37,695 nucleotides of DNA, from contig JAIRVG010000034.1 in the NCBI GenBank assembly GCA_031253995.1, positions 1-37,695 of the forward strand, written 5' to 3'. The position numbers and the translations under genes are program-made. The notes under the pieces were generated by a model. It saw only the letters and a list, made by a program, of their open reading frames with translations. It was not told the DNA's origin and ran no database searches. This document shows, piece after piece, positions 23,149 through 31,736 of this stretch. The stretch is from Paucimonas sp. Its GTDB lineage: Bacteria; Pseudomonadota; Gammaproteobacteria; Pseudomonadales; Pseudomonadaceae. Within the stretch, counting starts at the first letter, position 1. Each line of letters opens with the position of its first letter.

Positions 23149-24774
23149 TCAGACCTTGAACTTGGAAATCATCACGTTCAGTTCCACCGCCAGCCGCGAC
23201 AGGTCCTGGCTGGCCGCGTTGGTCTGGTTGGCCCCCGCCGAGGTCTGCATCGACAGGTCGCGGATGTTCACCAGGTTGCGGTCCACTTCCCGCGCCACCG
23301 AGGCTTGCTCTTCCGAGGCGCTGGCGATCACCAGGTTGCGCTCGTTGATCGCGGCGATGGCATCGGCGATGACCTTCAGCGCTTCGTCCGCGGCCTGGGC
23401 CACCACCAGGGTCTGGCTGGCCTGGCTCTGGCTGCTGTGCATGGTGCTCACGGCACGGTGGGTACCGGCCTGCACGCCGCCGATCATCTGTTCGATTTCC
23501 TCGGTGGACTGCTGGGTACGGTGGGCCAGGGCACGCACCTCGTCGGCGACCACGGCGAAGCCACGGCCCGCCTCCCCGGCGCGGGCGGCCTCGATGGCGG
23601 CGTTGAGCGCCAGCAGGTTGGTCTGGTCGGCGATGGAGCCGATCACGTCAAGCACGCGGCTGATGTCGTTGACATGGTTGGCCAGGTCCTCGACTTCCTG
23701 CGCGGTGTCACCGACATCGCTGACCAGGCTCTGGATCGACGCCAGCGCCTGGTCGACCTGGGCGCGGCCGTGCTGGGTGGTGTCGTCGGCGCGGCGCGAG
23801 GCATCGGAGGTGGTCACCGCGTTGCTGGCGACTTCCTCGACGGCGGCGGTCATTTCGTTCACCGCGGTGGCCGCCTGCTCGATCTCGGCGCTCTGCTGCA
23901 GCAGGCCGCGGCTGGTGTCGTCGGTCACCGCGTGCAGTTCTTCCGAGGCCGAGGCCAGGCGGTCGGAGGATTCGGCGATCTGCTTGATGGTGGTACGCAG
24001 GCGTTCCTGCATGGTGCGCATGGACTCCAGCAGCAGCGCCGGTTCGTCCTTGCCGACCACGGTGATTTCCTGGGTCAGGTCGCCATGGGAAACCCGGTCG
24101 GCGACCACCACGGCTTCGTGCAGGGGCAGGACGATGCTGCGGGTCAGCACCGCGGCGATGGCGATCATCGCCAGCAGGATCACCGCCAGGGTCACGGCCA
24201 TGATCACCACGGCGCGGTCGTAGGCTTCGCTGCTGATCCGCCCAGACTCCAGCAGGCCCTCATAGTTGTAACTGATCAGGTTGCTGAGGTCGTTCATCAT
24301 GTTGTCGGCATGGGCCACGATCGGCCCGTTGAGCAGGTCGGTGGCCTCGTCCGGACGATCGGCACGCACGGCGTCGAGGAGCTTGCCCTGCTCGGCGGCG
24401 TACTGCGCGTAGGCGTTGGTGAATGCGTCGAACAGCTCGCGGTTGCGCGGGGTGTCCATGCTGTCCTGGTAGGACTTGAGGTTGCTGGCGATCTCGTCCT
24501 GGCGCTCGCTGATCAGGGTCAGGGTGCGCTGGCGCTCCTCGGGATCGCGTTGCAGGATCGAGCGCAGGGTCAGCGCGCGGACACGGCCCAGGGCCAGGCC
24601 GACTTCGGCCAGGGCATGACTGCCGGGCTGCCAGTAACCGGTGATCTTGTCGGTAGACGAATCCATTTTCTCGGCTTCGAAAATCGCGACGCCACCCAAC
24701 AACAGTACGAGCACCGCCAGGATTGCAAAGGCAAAGCCGGCCCTGGCGCCAATGGAGAGATTTCTGACCCGCAT
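23149..24774 (-). CDS. Methyl-accepting chemotaxis protein (four-helix-bundle sensor, class 40H-like)
   Basis: A 541-residue inner-membrane chemoreceptor. TM1 is about 12-32, the periplasmic ligand domain about 33-187 is all-helical (4HB_MCP type, with [14 protein letters not shown] near its start), TM2 is about 188-210, then a HAMP domain, and a signalling hairpin whose tip is [20 protein letters not shown]. There is no C-terminal CheR-tethering pentapeptide (the protein ends MISKFKV). The ligand cannot be read; 4HB domains in Pseudomonas bind organic acids, amino acids or amines. The ATG at 24772-24774 has GAGG 10 bases upstream. A longer in-frame start at 24822 would add a charged leader before TM1. 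Confidence 0.93.
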   Translation of the reverse strand: MRVRNLSIGARAGFAFAILAVLVLLLGGVAIFEAEKMDSSTDKITGYWQPGSHALAEVGLALGRVRALTLRSILQRDPEERQRTLTLISERQDEIASNLKSYQDSMDTPRNRELFDAFTNAYAQYAAEQGKLLDAVRADRPDEATDLLNGPIVAHADNMMNDLSNLISYNYEGLLESGRISSEAYDRAVVIMAVTLAVILLAMIAIAAVLTRSIVLPLHEAVVVADRVSHGDLTQEITVVGKDEPALLLESMRTMQERLRTTIKQIAESSDRLASASEELHAVTDDTSRGLLQQSAEIEQAATAVNEMTAAVEEVASNAVTTSDASRRADDTTQHGRAQVDQALASIQSLVSDVGDTAQEVEDLANHVNDISRVLDVIGSIADQTNLLALNAAIEAARAGEAGRGFAVVADEVRALAHRTQQSTEEIEQMIGGVQAGTHRAVSTMHSSQSQASQTLVVAQAADEALKVIADAIAAINERNLVIASASEEQASVAREVDRNLVNIRDLSMQTSAGANQTNAASQDLSRLAVELNVMISKFKV

Positions 24775-25069
24775 CGAGCGTTCCTCAAATTTTCTGGGTT
24801 GGCGGTGCGCCAAAAAAACCACAAATATTGTAGGTCAATGGCAAAATGATGGCAAACTTCGATTGCACCGGAAGGCCGCCTTTCCTGGCGTTTCGCCCCA
24901 CATACAATTCTGTACGCCTCTGCCGGAAACGACCTTGACGTGCGTCAAGGAAAAGAACCGCAAAGCATGGAAAATAATGGGGCTCGACCTACAGCTGTGT
25001 ATTTCAGGAAAACCGCGGAGAATCCGGCAGACCGTCGCCTGGCCCGCTCGATGAAAAGGTCTCTACACG
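24775..25069. promoter_or_regulatory. Divergent promoter region with FNR/ANR-like palindrome
   Basis: This 295-base gap lies between the chemoreceptor (minus) and the TetR gene (plus). The perfect palindrome CCTTGACGTGCGTCAAGG at 24933-24950 contains TTGAC-N4-GTCAA, matching the FNR-type half-site spacing used by ANR/DNR in Pseudomonas. It lies about 160 bases before the chemoreceptor start and 120 before the TetR start, so either gene could be the target. An AT-rich patch near 24820-24860 may be the chemoreceptor promoter. Confidence 0.5.
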
Positions 25070-25651
25070 ATGTCATCACGCCCCAACCTCACCCGCGAAG
25101 ACTGGATTCACGCAGCCCAGAACGTGCTCGTCAGCAGCGGCGTCGACGCCGTCCGGGTCGATACCCTGGCCAAGGATCTGAAGATCACCCGCGGCAGTTT
25201 CTACTACCACTTCAAGAGCCGCGGCGAACTGCTCGAAGGCATCCTTGGCAACTGGCGCGCCCGGGCCACCGAGGAGGTCATCCTCAGTCTGCGCAAGGCA
25301 CACAGCTCACCGTTGAAGCAGTTGCAACGCCTGCTTGAATGGCCTGCCCAGGGCCCGTCCGCGAAGGAGGCGGCGGCCATCGAACTGGGCGTTCGCGCCT
25401 GGGCACGGCGCGACCCGCAAGCCCGCCAGGCCATCGATGAGGTGGATCGCCATCGCCTGAACTACATCGAGGGGTTGCTGATCCAGACCGGGACGTCGCC
25501 GGAGGAAGCACGGGATCGGGCCTACCTGATCTATGCCTACCAGATCAGCCAGTCGCTGCTGCACTGCGAGGAATCTGCGCAGCAACGACTGGTGCGCAGC
25601 GAGCGCATGGCGGAATGGCTGCTGCCGCAGGAGGCGATGGCTTCGGCGTGA
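25070..25651 (+). CDS. TetR/AcrR-family transcriptional regulator
   Basis: A 193-residue repressor. The N-terminal helix-turn-helix spans about 9-55 (WIHAAQNVLVSSGVDAVRVD, then TLAKDLKITRGSFYYHFKSR), and the all-alpha ligand domain fills the rest. TetR proteins bind a palindrome as dimers and release it on binding a small ligand. A 23-bp palindrome begins 22 bases after its stop (25674-25696) and precedes a lipoprotein gene, which is therefore a candidate target. AAAAGGTC precedes the ATG. The ligand is unknown. Confidence 0.93.
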   Translation: MSSRPNLTREDWIHAAQNVLVSSGVDAVRVDTLAKDLKITRGSFYYHFKSRGELLEGILGNWRARATEEVILSLRKAHSSPLKQLQRLLEWPAQGPSAKEAAAIELGVRAWARRDPQARQAIDEVDRHRLNYIEGLLIQTGTSPEEARDRAYLIYAYQISQSLLHCEESAQQRLVRSERMAEWLLPQEAMASA

Positions 25652-25673
25652 AAAGCGCTTTGTCGATGGACGA

Positions 25674-25696
25674 AACGATGTCAATTTGACATCGTT
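25674..25696. promoter_or_regulatory. 23-bp perfect palindrome, candidate TetR operator
   Basis: AACGATGTCAA and TTGACATCGTT flank a single central T. It sits between the tetR stop (25651) and the lipoprotein start (25751). It is not followed by a T-run, which argues against a terminator. Its length and symmetry fit a TetR-family operator. Confidence 0.5.
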
Positions 25697-25750
25697 CATT
25701 CGCGCCGGCAGCAACCGGCGAAGTGCCTGACAACGAAAAGGACTTTCCTC

Positions 25751-26578
25751 TTGCCGACAATAGCTCGCCCCATCCTCTCCAGCCTCCTGGTCGTTTCCAT
25801 CGCACTGGCAGTCGGCTGTTCCTCCACGCCGCAAATCGAACTGCCCGAGCCCAAGGACGTACCCCGGGAACAATGGTCGGACGCCATGCTGATCCTGGAC
25901 GCCATGGGCATTACCGGGCAGCGGGACATTCCCCGTCAGTTGGCCATGTCCGGAGCAACGGCCACTGGTCCTGCTCCCGGCGGATCATCGGCGGGTAACC
26001 TGGCGAGCGCAGCAGGCAGCTTCGCCTCGCCCCCCACCGGTTTCAGCAGTGGTGGAGCGCTAGGCCTGAGCCTGGGCCTGATGTTGCTGGGCGGCGGCGC
26101 GAGCCCGGTGCAGACCTACCAGACTGTCGCCTGGGTCCCGGCAGAACTGGTGAACTCCCCGCAAGAGGCGTCTGCCCTGGTGCTGAAAACCATGGAAGAC
26201 ACGCGGATCAAGGTGTTTGCGCACAAACGCTCAGCCCTGAACGTCACCGTGGGCAAGTACGTGCGGGCGAGTGGCAGGGCTTACCTTACCCCGGCAGATA
26301 TCTATCACGGCAGGCCCGTGCAACTGGACACTGCAGCCATGCCCGCGCCGGCAGTCACCCACCAGGGACAGGTCTACGGTCCGATATTCGTTCACCGAGA
26401 CCAATACACCATCGATGCCAACAAGAACGACATCGAGACACTGGAGGCGATGACCAGGATGTCGAAGGCATTGCCGGAATGGTTCTACCTCTATCATCCC
26501 GGGCAGAAACTGCGCAAAAACTCCGTACCCGCGCGCATCCTCAACAAGGGCGAGTCGATGTACTTCGTCGGTAAATAG
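25751..26578 (+). CDS. Putative lipoprotein of unknown function
   Basis: 275 residues. The signal peptide ends in the lipobox LAVGC with Cys23, so the mature protein is a lipoprotein; SSTPQIE follows, without Asp at +2, which predicts outer-membrane sorting. I chose the TTG at 25751 because it gives a complete signal peptide, AAGGA lies eight bases upstream, and no ATG exists before the lipobox. Residues about 70-120 are a Gly/Ser/Ala-rich stretch (GGSSAGNLASAAGSFASPP, then GGALGLSLGLMLLGGGAS), possibly a hydrophobic insertion or a linker. The C-terminal half is a soluble domain ending WFYLYHPGQKLRKNSVP and LNKGESMYFVGK. I do not recognise the family. A TetR gene and a palindrome lie upstream. 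Confidence 0.8.
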   Translation: MPTIARPILSSLLVVSIALAVGCSSTPQIELPEPKDVPREQWSDAMLILDAMGITGQRDIPRQLAMSGATATGPAPGGSSAGNLASAAGSFASPPTGFSSGGALGLSLGLMLLGGGASPVQTYQTVAWVPAELVNSPQEASALVLKTMEDTRIKVFAHKRSALNVTVGKYVRASGRAYLTPADIYHGRPVQLDTAAMPAPAVTHQGQVYGPIFVHRDQYTIDANKNDIETLEAMTRMSKALPEWFYLYHPGQKLRKNSVPARILNKGESMYFVGK

Positions 26579-26712
26579 ATCCACGGTACCGTGAGGCGGA
26601 ACGGCAAGGTCGTAATTAACAAAAACGCATATTAGCTTATGAATAATATGAATTTTGATAATTACAAGCCAATTGCTAGGGTCATGGAAAACCGCAGCCG
26701 AGCCTGACCACC
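26579..26712 (+). promoter_or_regulatory. AT-rich promoter region of the thiol dioxygenase operon
   Basis: This region carries AAAAACGCATATT (26621-26633) and GAATAATAT (26641-26649), both also found upstream of the TonB receptor gene. CATATTA (26628-26634) and TAATATG (26644-26650) form an inverted repeat with a 9-base spacer. A possible promoter is TTGATA (26655) with a 16-base spacer to TAGGGT (26677). The base composition contrasts sharply with the GC-rich genes around it. Confidence 0.5.
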
Positions 26713-27321
26713 ATGACCCAACCGCTCCGCCTGGACCGCCTTCGCCGGTTCATCGGCGATCTTGCCGAACTGCTCGACCATGAGCACGACGAAGCCGCCA
26801 TCCTCGACCGCGGCCAGAACCTGTTGCAGCAGTTGGTCGCCCACGACGACTGGCTGCCGGAGGAACTGGCCCAGCCCGACCCCACCCGTTACCAGCAATT
26901 CCTCCTGCACGCCGACTCGCGCCAGCGCTTCTCGGTGGTCAGCTTCGTCTGGGGGCCGGGGCAGCAGACGCCGATCCACGACCACCGGGTCTGGGGCCTG
27001 ATCGGCATGCTGCGCGGTGCCGAGTATTCCCAGGGCTTCGCCCGCACCGAAGGCGGCGCCCTGGTGCCGGCGGGCAGCCCGGTACGCCTGGAGCCGGGCC
27101 ATGTGGAAGCGGTGTCGCCACGCATTGGCGATGTGCACCAGGTCAGCAATGCCTTCGACGACCGCGTGTCCATCAGCATCCATGTGTATGGCGCCAACAT
27201 CGGCGCGGTGCAGCGTGCCGTGTTCCTCGCCGACGGCACTGAAAAGCCCTTCATCTCCGGCTACTCCAATACCCGCCTGCCCAATATCTGGGACCTGTCC
27301 AAAGAGAATCCTGCCCCATGA
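26713..27321 (+). CDS. 3-mercaptopropionate dioxygenase (thiol dioxygenase)
   Basis: A 202-residue cupin thiol dioxygenase that adds both atoms of O2 to a thiol to give a sulfinate. The iron ligands His89, His91 (PIHDHRVWG) and His142 (DVHQVSN) and the outer triad Ser155-His157-Tyr159 (SISIHVYG) match the numbering known for the P. aeruginosa and Azotobacter 3-mercaptopropionate enzymes. The position of the cross-linked Cys of mammalian cysteine dioxygenase is not a Cys here (LRGAEYSQ), also typical of the 3MDO class. Cysteine may be a secondary substrate. The gene overlaps the rhodanese gene as ATGA, the same pairing as PA2602-PA2603. The start at 26713 gives the standard length. Confidence 0.9.
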   Translation: MTQPLRLDRLRRFIGDLAELLDHEHDEAAILDRGQNLLQQLVAHDDWLPEELAQPDPTRYQQFLLHADSRQRFSVVSFVWGPGQQTPIHDHRVWGLIGMLRGAEYSQGFARTEGGALVPAGSPVRLEPGHVEAVSPRIGDVHQVSNAFDDRVSISIHVYGANIGAVQRAVFLADGTEKPFISGYSNTRLPNIWDLSKENPAP

Positions 27322-28892
27322 CCACCCGTTCCTATGCCGAGCTGCGCCAGCACCTACTGGACAAACATGAACTGGCCCTGATCGATGTCCGCGAGGAAGC
27401 GCCCTTCGCCCTTGAGCATCCGCTGTTCGCGGCCAACATTCCGTTGTCGAAACTGGAAATCGAGATCTACGCCCGGGTGCCACGCCGGGACACGCCGGTG
27501 ACGGTGTATGACGATGGCGAGGGTCTGGCGGCCATTGCGGCGCAGCGCCTGCGAGACCTGGGCTACAGCGACGTGGCCCTGCTCGAAGGCGGCCTGGCCG
27601 GCTGGCGCGAGGCCGGCGGCGAGGTGTTCCGGGACGTCAACGTACCGAGCAAGGCTTTTGGCGAACTGGTGGAATCCCTGCGCCACACGCCGTCGCTGGC
27701 GGCCGAGGAAGTCCAGCAGTTGCTGGACGACAAGGCCGACGTGGTGGTGCTGGACGCGCGCCGCTTCGACGAGTACCAGACCATGAGCATTCCCGGCGGC
27801 ATCAGCGTGCCGGGTGCGGAACTGGTGCTGCGGGTCGCCGAGCTGGCGCCGGACCCGGCGACCCGGGTCATCGTCAACTGCGCCGGTCGCACCCGCAGCA
27901 TCATCGGCACCCAGTCGCTGGTGAATGCCGGGATTCCCAACCCGGTCTCGGCGCTGCGCAACGGCACCATCGGCTGGACCCTGGCCGGACAGCCCCTGGC
28001 CCATGGGCAGTCGCAACGCTTTGCCGAGGTCGCCACGGCCACCCGCAACGACGCCGCAGCACGCGCTCGCGCAGTTGCGGACAAGGCGGGAGTGGCGCGG
28101 ATCTCCAGGGAAGGCCTGGTGGCCTGGCAGGCCGAAAGTGATCGCACCACCTACCTGTTCGATGTGCGCACGCCCGAGGAATACGCCCGGGGCCACCTGC
28201 CCGGCAGCCGCTCGACGCCAGGCGGGCAACTGGTGCAGGAGACCGATCACAACGCCAGCGTGCGCGGCGCACGCATCGTGCTGGTGGATGACGACGGCGT
28301 GCGCGCCAACATGAGCGCATCCTGGCTGGCACAGATGGGCTGGCAGGTGGCGGTGCTCGATGGCCTGGCGCCCGGCGACTTCAGCGCCACCGGTGACTGG
28401 CAGCCGCCGCTGCCGGAACTGCCGCAACCGCCGGCAATCGATGGCGAGCAGTTGCAGCAATGGCTGGCCGCCGGCGACACCGTGCTGCTGGACTTCACCA
28501 CCAGCGCCAACTACGTGCAGCGGCATATCCCCGGCGCCCACTGGGCGATCCGCGCGCAGCTGCCCCAGGCGCTGGAGAAACTGCCGGTGGCCGAGCGCTA
28601 TGTACTGACCTGCGGCAGCAGCCTGCTGGCGCGCTTCGCCGCGGTGGACCTGCAGGCGCTGACGCGCAAGCCGGTGTTCCTGCTGGACGGCGGGACCGGA
28701 CGCTGGATCGCCGAGGGCCGCGCGCTGGAGCATGGCGAGACGCACCTGGCGGTGCCGCGCAGCGATCGTTATCGCCGGCCTTATGAAGGCACGGACAACC
28801 CGCGGGAGGCGATGCAGGGGTACCTGGACTGGGAGTTCGGGCTGGTGGAGCAATTGCGCCGGGATGGGACCCATGGGTTCTTCGTGATCTGA
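27318..28892 (+). CDS. Four-domain rhodanese-like sulfurtransferase
   Basis: 524 residues made of four rhodanese repeats: about 1-105, 115-225, 262-350 and 374-480. Domains 2 and 4 keep a loop cysteine (Cys188 in NCAGRTR, Cys432 in TCGSSLLARF). In domains 1 and 3 the corresponding loop reads YDDGEG and VDDDGVR, with Asp in place of Cys, so they are probably structural or regulatory. Rhodaneses move sulfane sulfur from thiosulfate or persulfides to an acceptor. Coupling to a thiol dioxygenase suggests it handles sulfite, thiosulfate or persulfide derived from the sulfinate product. This is the PA2603-type neighbour. The gene ends 23 bases before a large REP palindrome. Confidence 0.9.
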   Translation: MTTRSYAELRQHLLDKHELALIDVREEAPFALEHPLFAANIPLSKLEIEIYARVPRRDTPVTVYDDGEGLAAIAAQRLRDLGYSDVALLEGGLAGWREAGGEVFRDVNVPSKAFGELVESLRHTPSLAAEEVQQLLDDKADVVVLDARRFDEYQTMSIPGGISVPGAELVLRVAELAPDPATRVIVNCAGRTRSIIGTQSLVNAGIPNPVSALRNGTIGWTLAGQPLAHGQSQRFAEVATATRNDAAARARAVADKAGVARISREGLVAWQAESDRTTYLFDVRTPEEYARGHLPGSRSTPGGQLVQETDHNASVRGARIVLVDDDGVRANMSASWLAQMGWQVAVLDGLAPGDFSATGDWQPPLPELPQPPAIDGEQLQQWLAAGDTVLLDFTTSANYVQRHIPGAHWAIRAQLPQALEKLPVAERYVLTCGSSLLARFAAVDLQALTRKPVFLLDGGTGRWIAEGRALEHGETHLAVPRSDRYRRPYEGTDNPREAMQGYLDWEFGLVEQLRRDGTHGFFVI

Positions 28893-28915
28893 CTCACAGA
28901 CGCCTCTCTCCCACC

Positions 28916-29045
28916 GTAGGAGCGGATTCATCCGCGATCGGGCGCGAAGCGGCCGTAGAACCTGAGTCCCGTGTTTACCTGACACACCGGGGACTCAGGG
29001 TTTACGGCCGCTTCGCGCCCGATCGCGGATAAATCCGCTCCTACA
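28916..29045. repeat. Long BIME-type hairpin (GTAGGAGCGGATTCATCCGC family)
   Basis: Arms 28916-28971 and 28990-29045 pair almost completely: GTAGGAGCGGATTCATCCGC, GATCGGGCGCGAAGCGGCCG and ACTCAGG-type segments on one side, their complements on the other. The loop is about 18 bases. It lies just past the rhodanese stop and probably ends that transcript. A sister copy begins at 37595. Confidence 0.9.
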
Positions 29046-29273
29046 GGGGTTTGTGCCGCTCATGAAATCACGACCTAAAATCAGAAAAACGCATATTCAA
29101 ATCAAATAACATTTATAAAAAGAATAATATTTATATTCCAAAAAAGAATTTCCAATGAAATTCTTATAAAAATAAGATCACTCCCAGACGATCTCGTCAC
29201 CCTTTCAAAACACCAGGCGATCCACCTGCACCCACACCCCGGGCCAGTGCCAGCTTCGATGGACCAAGCCCGC
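29046..29273 (+). promoter_or_regulatory. AT-rich promoter region of the TonB receptor / ABC importer
   Basis: No gene lies in this stretch. Base composition falls steeply from about 29085. AAAAACGCATATT (29085-29097) and GAATAATAT (29122-29130) repeat the motifs upstream of the thiol dioxygenase, here 37 bases apart from start to start instead of 20. An inverted repeat AAGAATTT-ccaatg-AAATTCTT occupies 29144-29165. It does not look like a Fur box. These are candidate activator or repressor sites for the importer operon. Confidence 0.5.
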
Positions 29274-31682
29274 ATGCCCCGACACCTGCCTTTCAGTGCC
29301 CTGACCACCGCCCTGCTCTTCGCCGGCCTCGCCCCCACCACCCAGGCCGCCAGCGGCGACACCCACCTGGACACCGTCACCGTGATCTCCACCGGCATCC
29401 GCGGCCAGGAACGCACGGTCGCCGACAGCCCGGCTCCCATCGACGTGATCAACAGCGAACAACTGCTCAAGACCGGCCGCGCCGAGCTCTCCGAAGCCAT
29501 CTCGCGCCTGCTGCCTTCCTTCAACTTCGGCACCAACATCGCCGGCTACAACTCGGTTACCCGCCCCCTGAGCAACCGCAGCCTGGGCCCGGCCTATACC
29601 CTGGTGCTGGTCAACGGCAAGCGCCGCCACAACGGTGCCGTCGGCCAGCGCGGCAATATCGACAACAGCGGCGCCAACGCGGTGGATATAGACCTGATCC
29701 CGGTGAGCGCCGTCGACCATATCGAAGTGCTCAAGGACAGCGCCGCCGCCCAGTACGGCTCCGACGCGGTGGCCGGGGTGATCAACATCATCCTCAAGTC
29801 CAGCGACTCCGGCGGGCATGTGGAGAGCAGCTACGGCAAGCTCTACTCCGGCCAGGGCGAAACCATCAAGGTGGCCGGCGACCAGGGCTTCAAACTTGGT
29901 GAAAGCGGTTTCCTGCATCTCTCTGCCGACGCCCGCAAGCGCGGCACCGCGCAGTGGAACGACAAGGCCGACAGCAGCGTGCGCGCCTTCGCCGACCCGG
30001 TGAAACAGGCGGCCTGGGACCGCGTCGCGATCAAGAACGGCGACCCCGAGATCAAGGCCTTCAACGTCGCCTACAACGCCGAGCTGCCGCTGGACGCCCT
30101 CACCCTCTACTCCTACGCCACCTACGGCGAGCGCGACGCCGAGGCCTACAACTACTTCCGCCTGCCCACCGGCACCGCCGCGGTCCCCGAGCTGTTTCCC
30201 GACGGCTACTACCCGCTGAACAACATCAAGGACCGCGACTACCAGTTCCTCTTCGGCGGCAAGGGCGAACGCGGCGAGTGGCACTGGGACCTGAGCACCA
30301 CCTACGGGCGCAACAACATCCACCACTCCAGCGACTTCAACATCAACCCGTCGCTGGGCACGGCAACCCCGACCCGGTTCGACAACCTGGCGACCTTCCG
30401 CTTCGAGCAGTGGGTCAACAACCTCGACCTGACCCGCCGCTACGACAGCCTGTTCGGCCTGACCTCGCCGGTGCAGGTGTCGGCCGGCCTGGAACACCGC
30501 TGGGAACGCTTCAGCACCTTCGCCGGCGACCCCGAGGCCTACATCACCGGCAACTACCCCGCCGCCTCCGGGGCCCAGGCCGCCGTGACCCTGCGCCCGG
30601 AAGACGAGGTCAGCCTGATCCGCAACAACTATGCCGCCTACCTCGACCTCGGCTTCGACCTCACCGAACGCTGGTTCCTCGACCTGGCCGGGCGGGTCGA
30701 GCACTACGACGACGATTCCGGCAACACCTTCGGCCTCAAGCTCAATTCGCGCTACGAACTCACCGACGAGGTCGCCGTGCGCGGCACCGTCGGCACCGGC
30801 TTCCGCGCGCCGTCGCTGACCCAGATCGGCTACACCGTGGCGGACAACCGGGTCGCTACCGACGTCAATGGCAACGTGGTCCCGGCCGTCACTCGCCTCA
30901 CCCCGTCCGACAGCAGCCTGGCGGCGGCCCTGGGCGGCGACAAGCTCAAGCCGGAGAAGTCGCGCAACCTCGGCCTCGGCCTGACCTGGCAACCGGCGCC
31001 GCGCACCAGCATCACCGCCGACGCCTACCTGATCGACATCGACGACCGCATCACCCTCACCAGCAACATCTACGACCAGGGCAACGGCGTGATCACCGGC
31101 ATCCTGCAAAGCCAGGGCGTCGCCCCCGGGACCTGGGTCAACTACTACACCAACGCCTACGACACGCGGACCAAGGGCCTGGACATCGTCGCCGACCACA
31201 GCACCGACCTGGGTGCCTGGGGCGATGTGCGCTGGAGCCTGGCCTTCAACTGGAACAAGACCACCATCGAGGACGTGCGCGACACCCCGGCCTCGCTGGC
31301 CGGCTCCGGGATCACCCTGGTGGGCCGCGACCGCGAGGGCGACCTCACCGTGGCCAGCCCCGAGACCAAGTGGATCCTTGGCGCCAACTGGAAGGTCGAC
31401 GACCTGGCGATCAACCTGCAGACCACCCGCTACGGCAGCGTCAAGACCCTCGCGGTCAACCCCGGCGGCGACCGCAGCTTCGGCGCCAGGTGGATCACCG
31501 ACCTGGACATCGCCTACACCTTCTTCGACCAGCTGACCCTCAGCGTCGGCGCCACCAACCTGTTCGACGTGCGCCCGGACAAGCACGCGGTGTACAGCCC
31601 GCTGGGCCTGGCGCCCTACGGCAACCCGCCCTTCCACCCCGGTGGCGGCTACTGGTACAGCAAGATCGCCTACGACTTCTAG
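29274..31682 (+). CDS. TonB-dependent outer-membrane receptor
   Basis: About 802 residues. Signal peptide MPRHLPFSALTTALLFAGLA, cleavage near TQA-ASGD. A TonB-box-like DTVTVISTG follows, then the plug domain (SPAPIDVINSEQLLKTGRAE, VLVNGKRRH, DHIEVLKDSAAAQYGSDAVA-type motif near 160), and a 22-strand-type barrel ending in the aromatic terminus IAYDF. Such receptors import substrates across the outer membrane using TonB energy. No iron- or cobalamin-specific signature is recognised. The ATG at 29274 gives the best signal peptide; ATG 29259 or GTG 29247 would lengthen the leader. It is followed at 54 bases by a complete ABC importer, so both probably carry the same solute. Confidence 0.9.
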   Translation: MPRHLPFSALTTALLFAGLAPTTQAASGDTHLDTVTVISTGIRGQERTVADSPAPIDVINSEQLLKTGRAELSEAISRLLPSFNFGTNIAGYNSVTRPLSNRSLGPAYTLVLVNGKRRHNGAVGQRGNIDNSGANAVDIDLIPVSAVDHIEVLKDSAAAQYGSDAVAGVINIILKSSDSGGHVESSYGKLYSGQGETIKVAGDQGFKLGESGFLHLSADARKRGTAQWNDKADSSVRAFADPVKQAAWDRVAIKNGDPEIKAFNVAYNAELPLDALTLYSYATYGERDAEAYNYFRLPTGTAAVPELFPDGYYPLNNIKDRDYQFLFGGKGERGEWHWDLSTTYGRNNIHHSSDFNINPSLGTATPTRFDNLATFRFEQWVNNLDLTRRYDSLFGLTSPVQVSAGLEHRWERFSTFAGDPEAYITGNYPAASGAQAAVTLRPEDEVSLIRNNYAAYLDLGFDLTERWFLDLAGRVEHYDDDSGNTFGLKLNSRYELTDEVAVRGTVGTGFRAPSLTQIGYTVADNRVATDVNGNVVPAVTRLTPSDSSLAAALGGDKLKPEKSRNLGLGLTWQPAPRTSITADAYLIDIDDRITLTSNIYDQGNGVITGILQSQGVAPGTWVNYYTNAYDTRTKGLDIVADHSTDLGAWGDVRWSLAFNWNKTTIEDVRDTPASLAGSGITLVGRDREGDLTVASPETKWILGANWKVDDLAINLQTTRYGSVKTLAVNPGGDRSFGARWITDLDIAYTFFDQLTLSVGATNLFDVRPDKHAVYSPLGLAPYGNPPFHPGGGYWYSKIAYDF

Positions 31683-31736
31683 ACCCACCCGGCCGCACCG
31701 CCGGGATGCGGTGCGGCCCTCGACGAGGACCCGCCC

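Noticed and set aside
24901..25069. Small plus-strand open frames before tetR (for example the one from 24940)
   Set aside because: They overlap the promoter region and the tetR start, lack a ribosome site and show no recognisable protein features.
26713..27321. Naming as cysteine dioxygenase
   Set aside because: The SHY triad numbering, absence of the cross-linking Cys and pairing with a PA2603-type rhodanese favour 3-mercaptopropionate dioxygenase.
28916..29045. Long inverted repeat considered as a phage attachment site or IS remnant
   Set aside because: It matches a recurring BIME family present again at 37595, with no transposase, integrase or target-site duplication.
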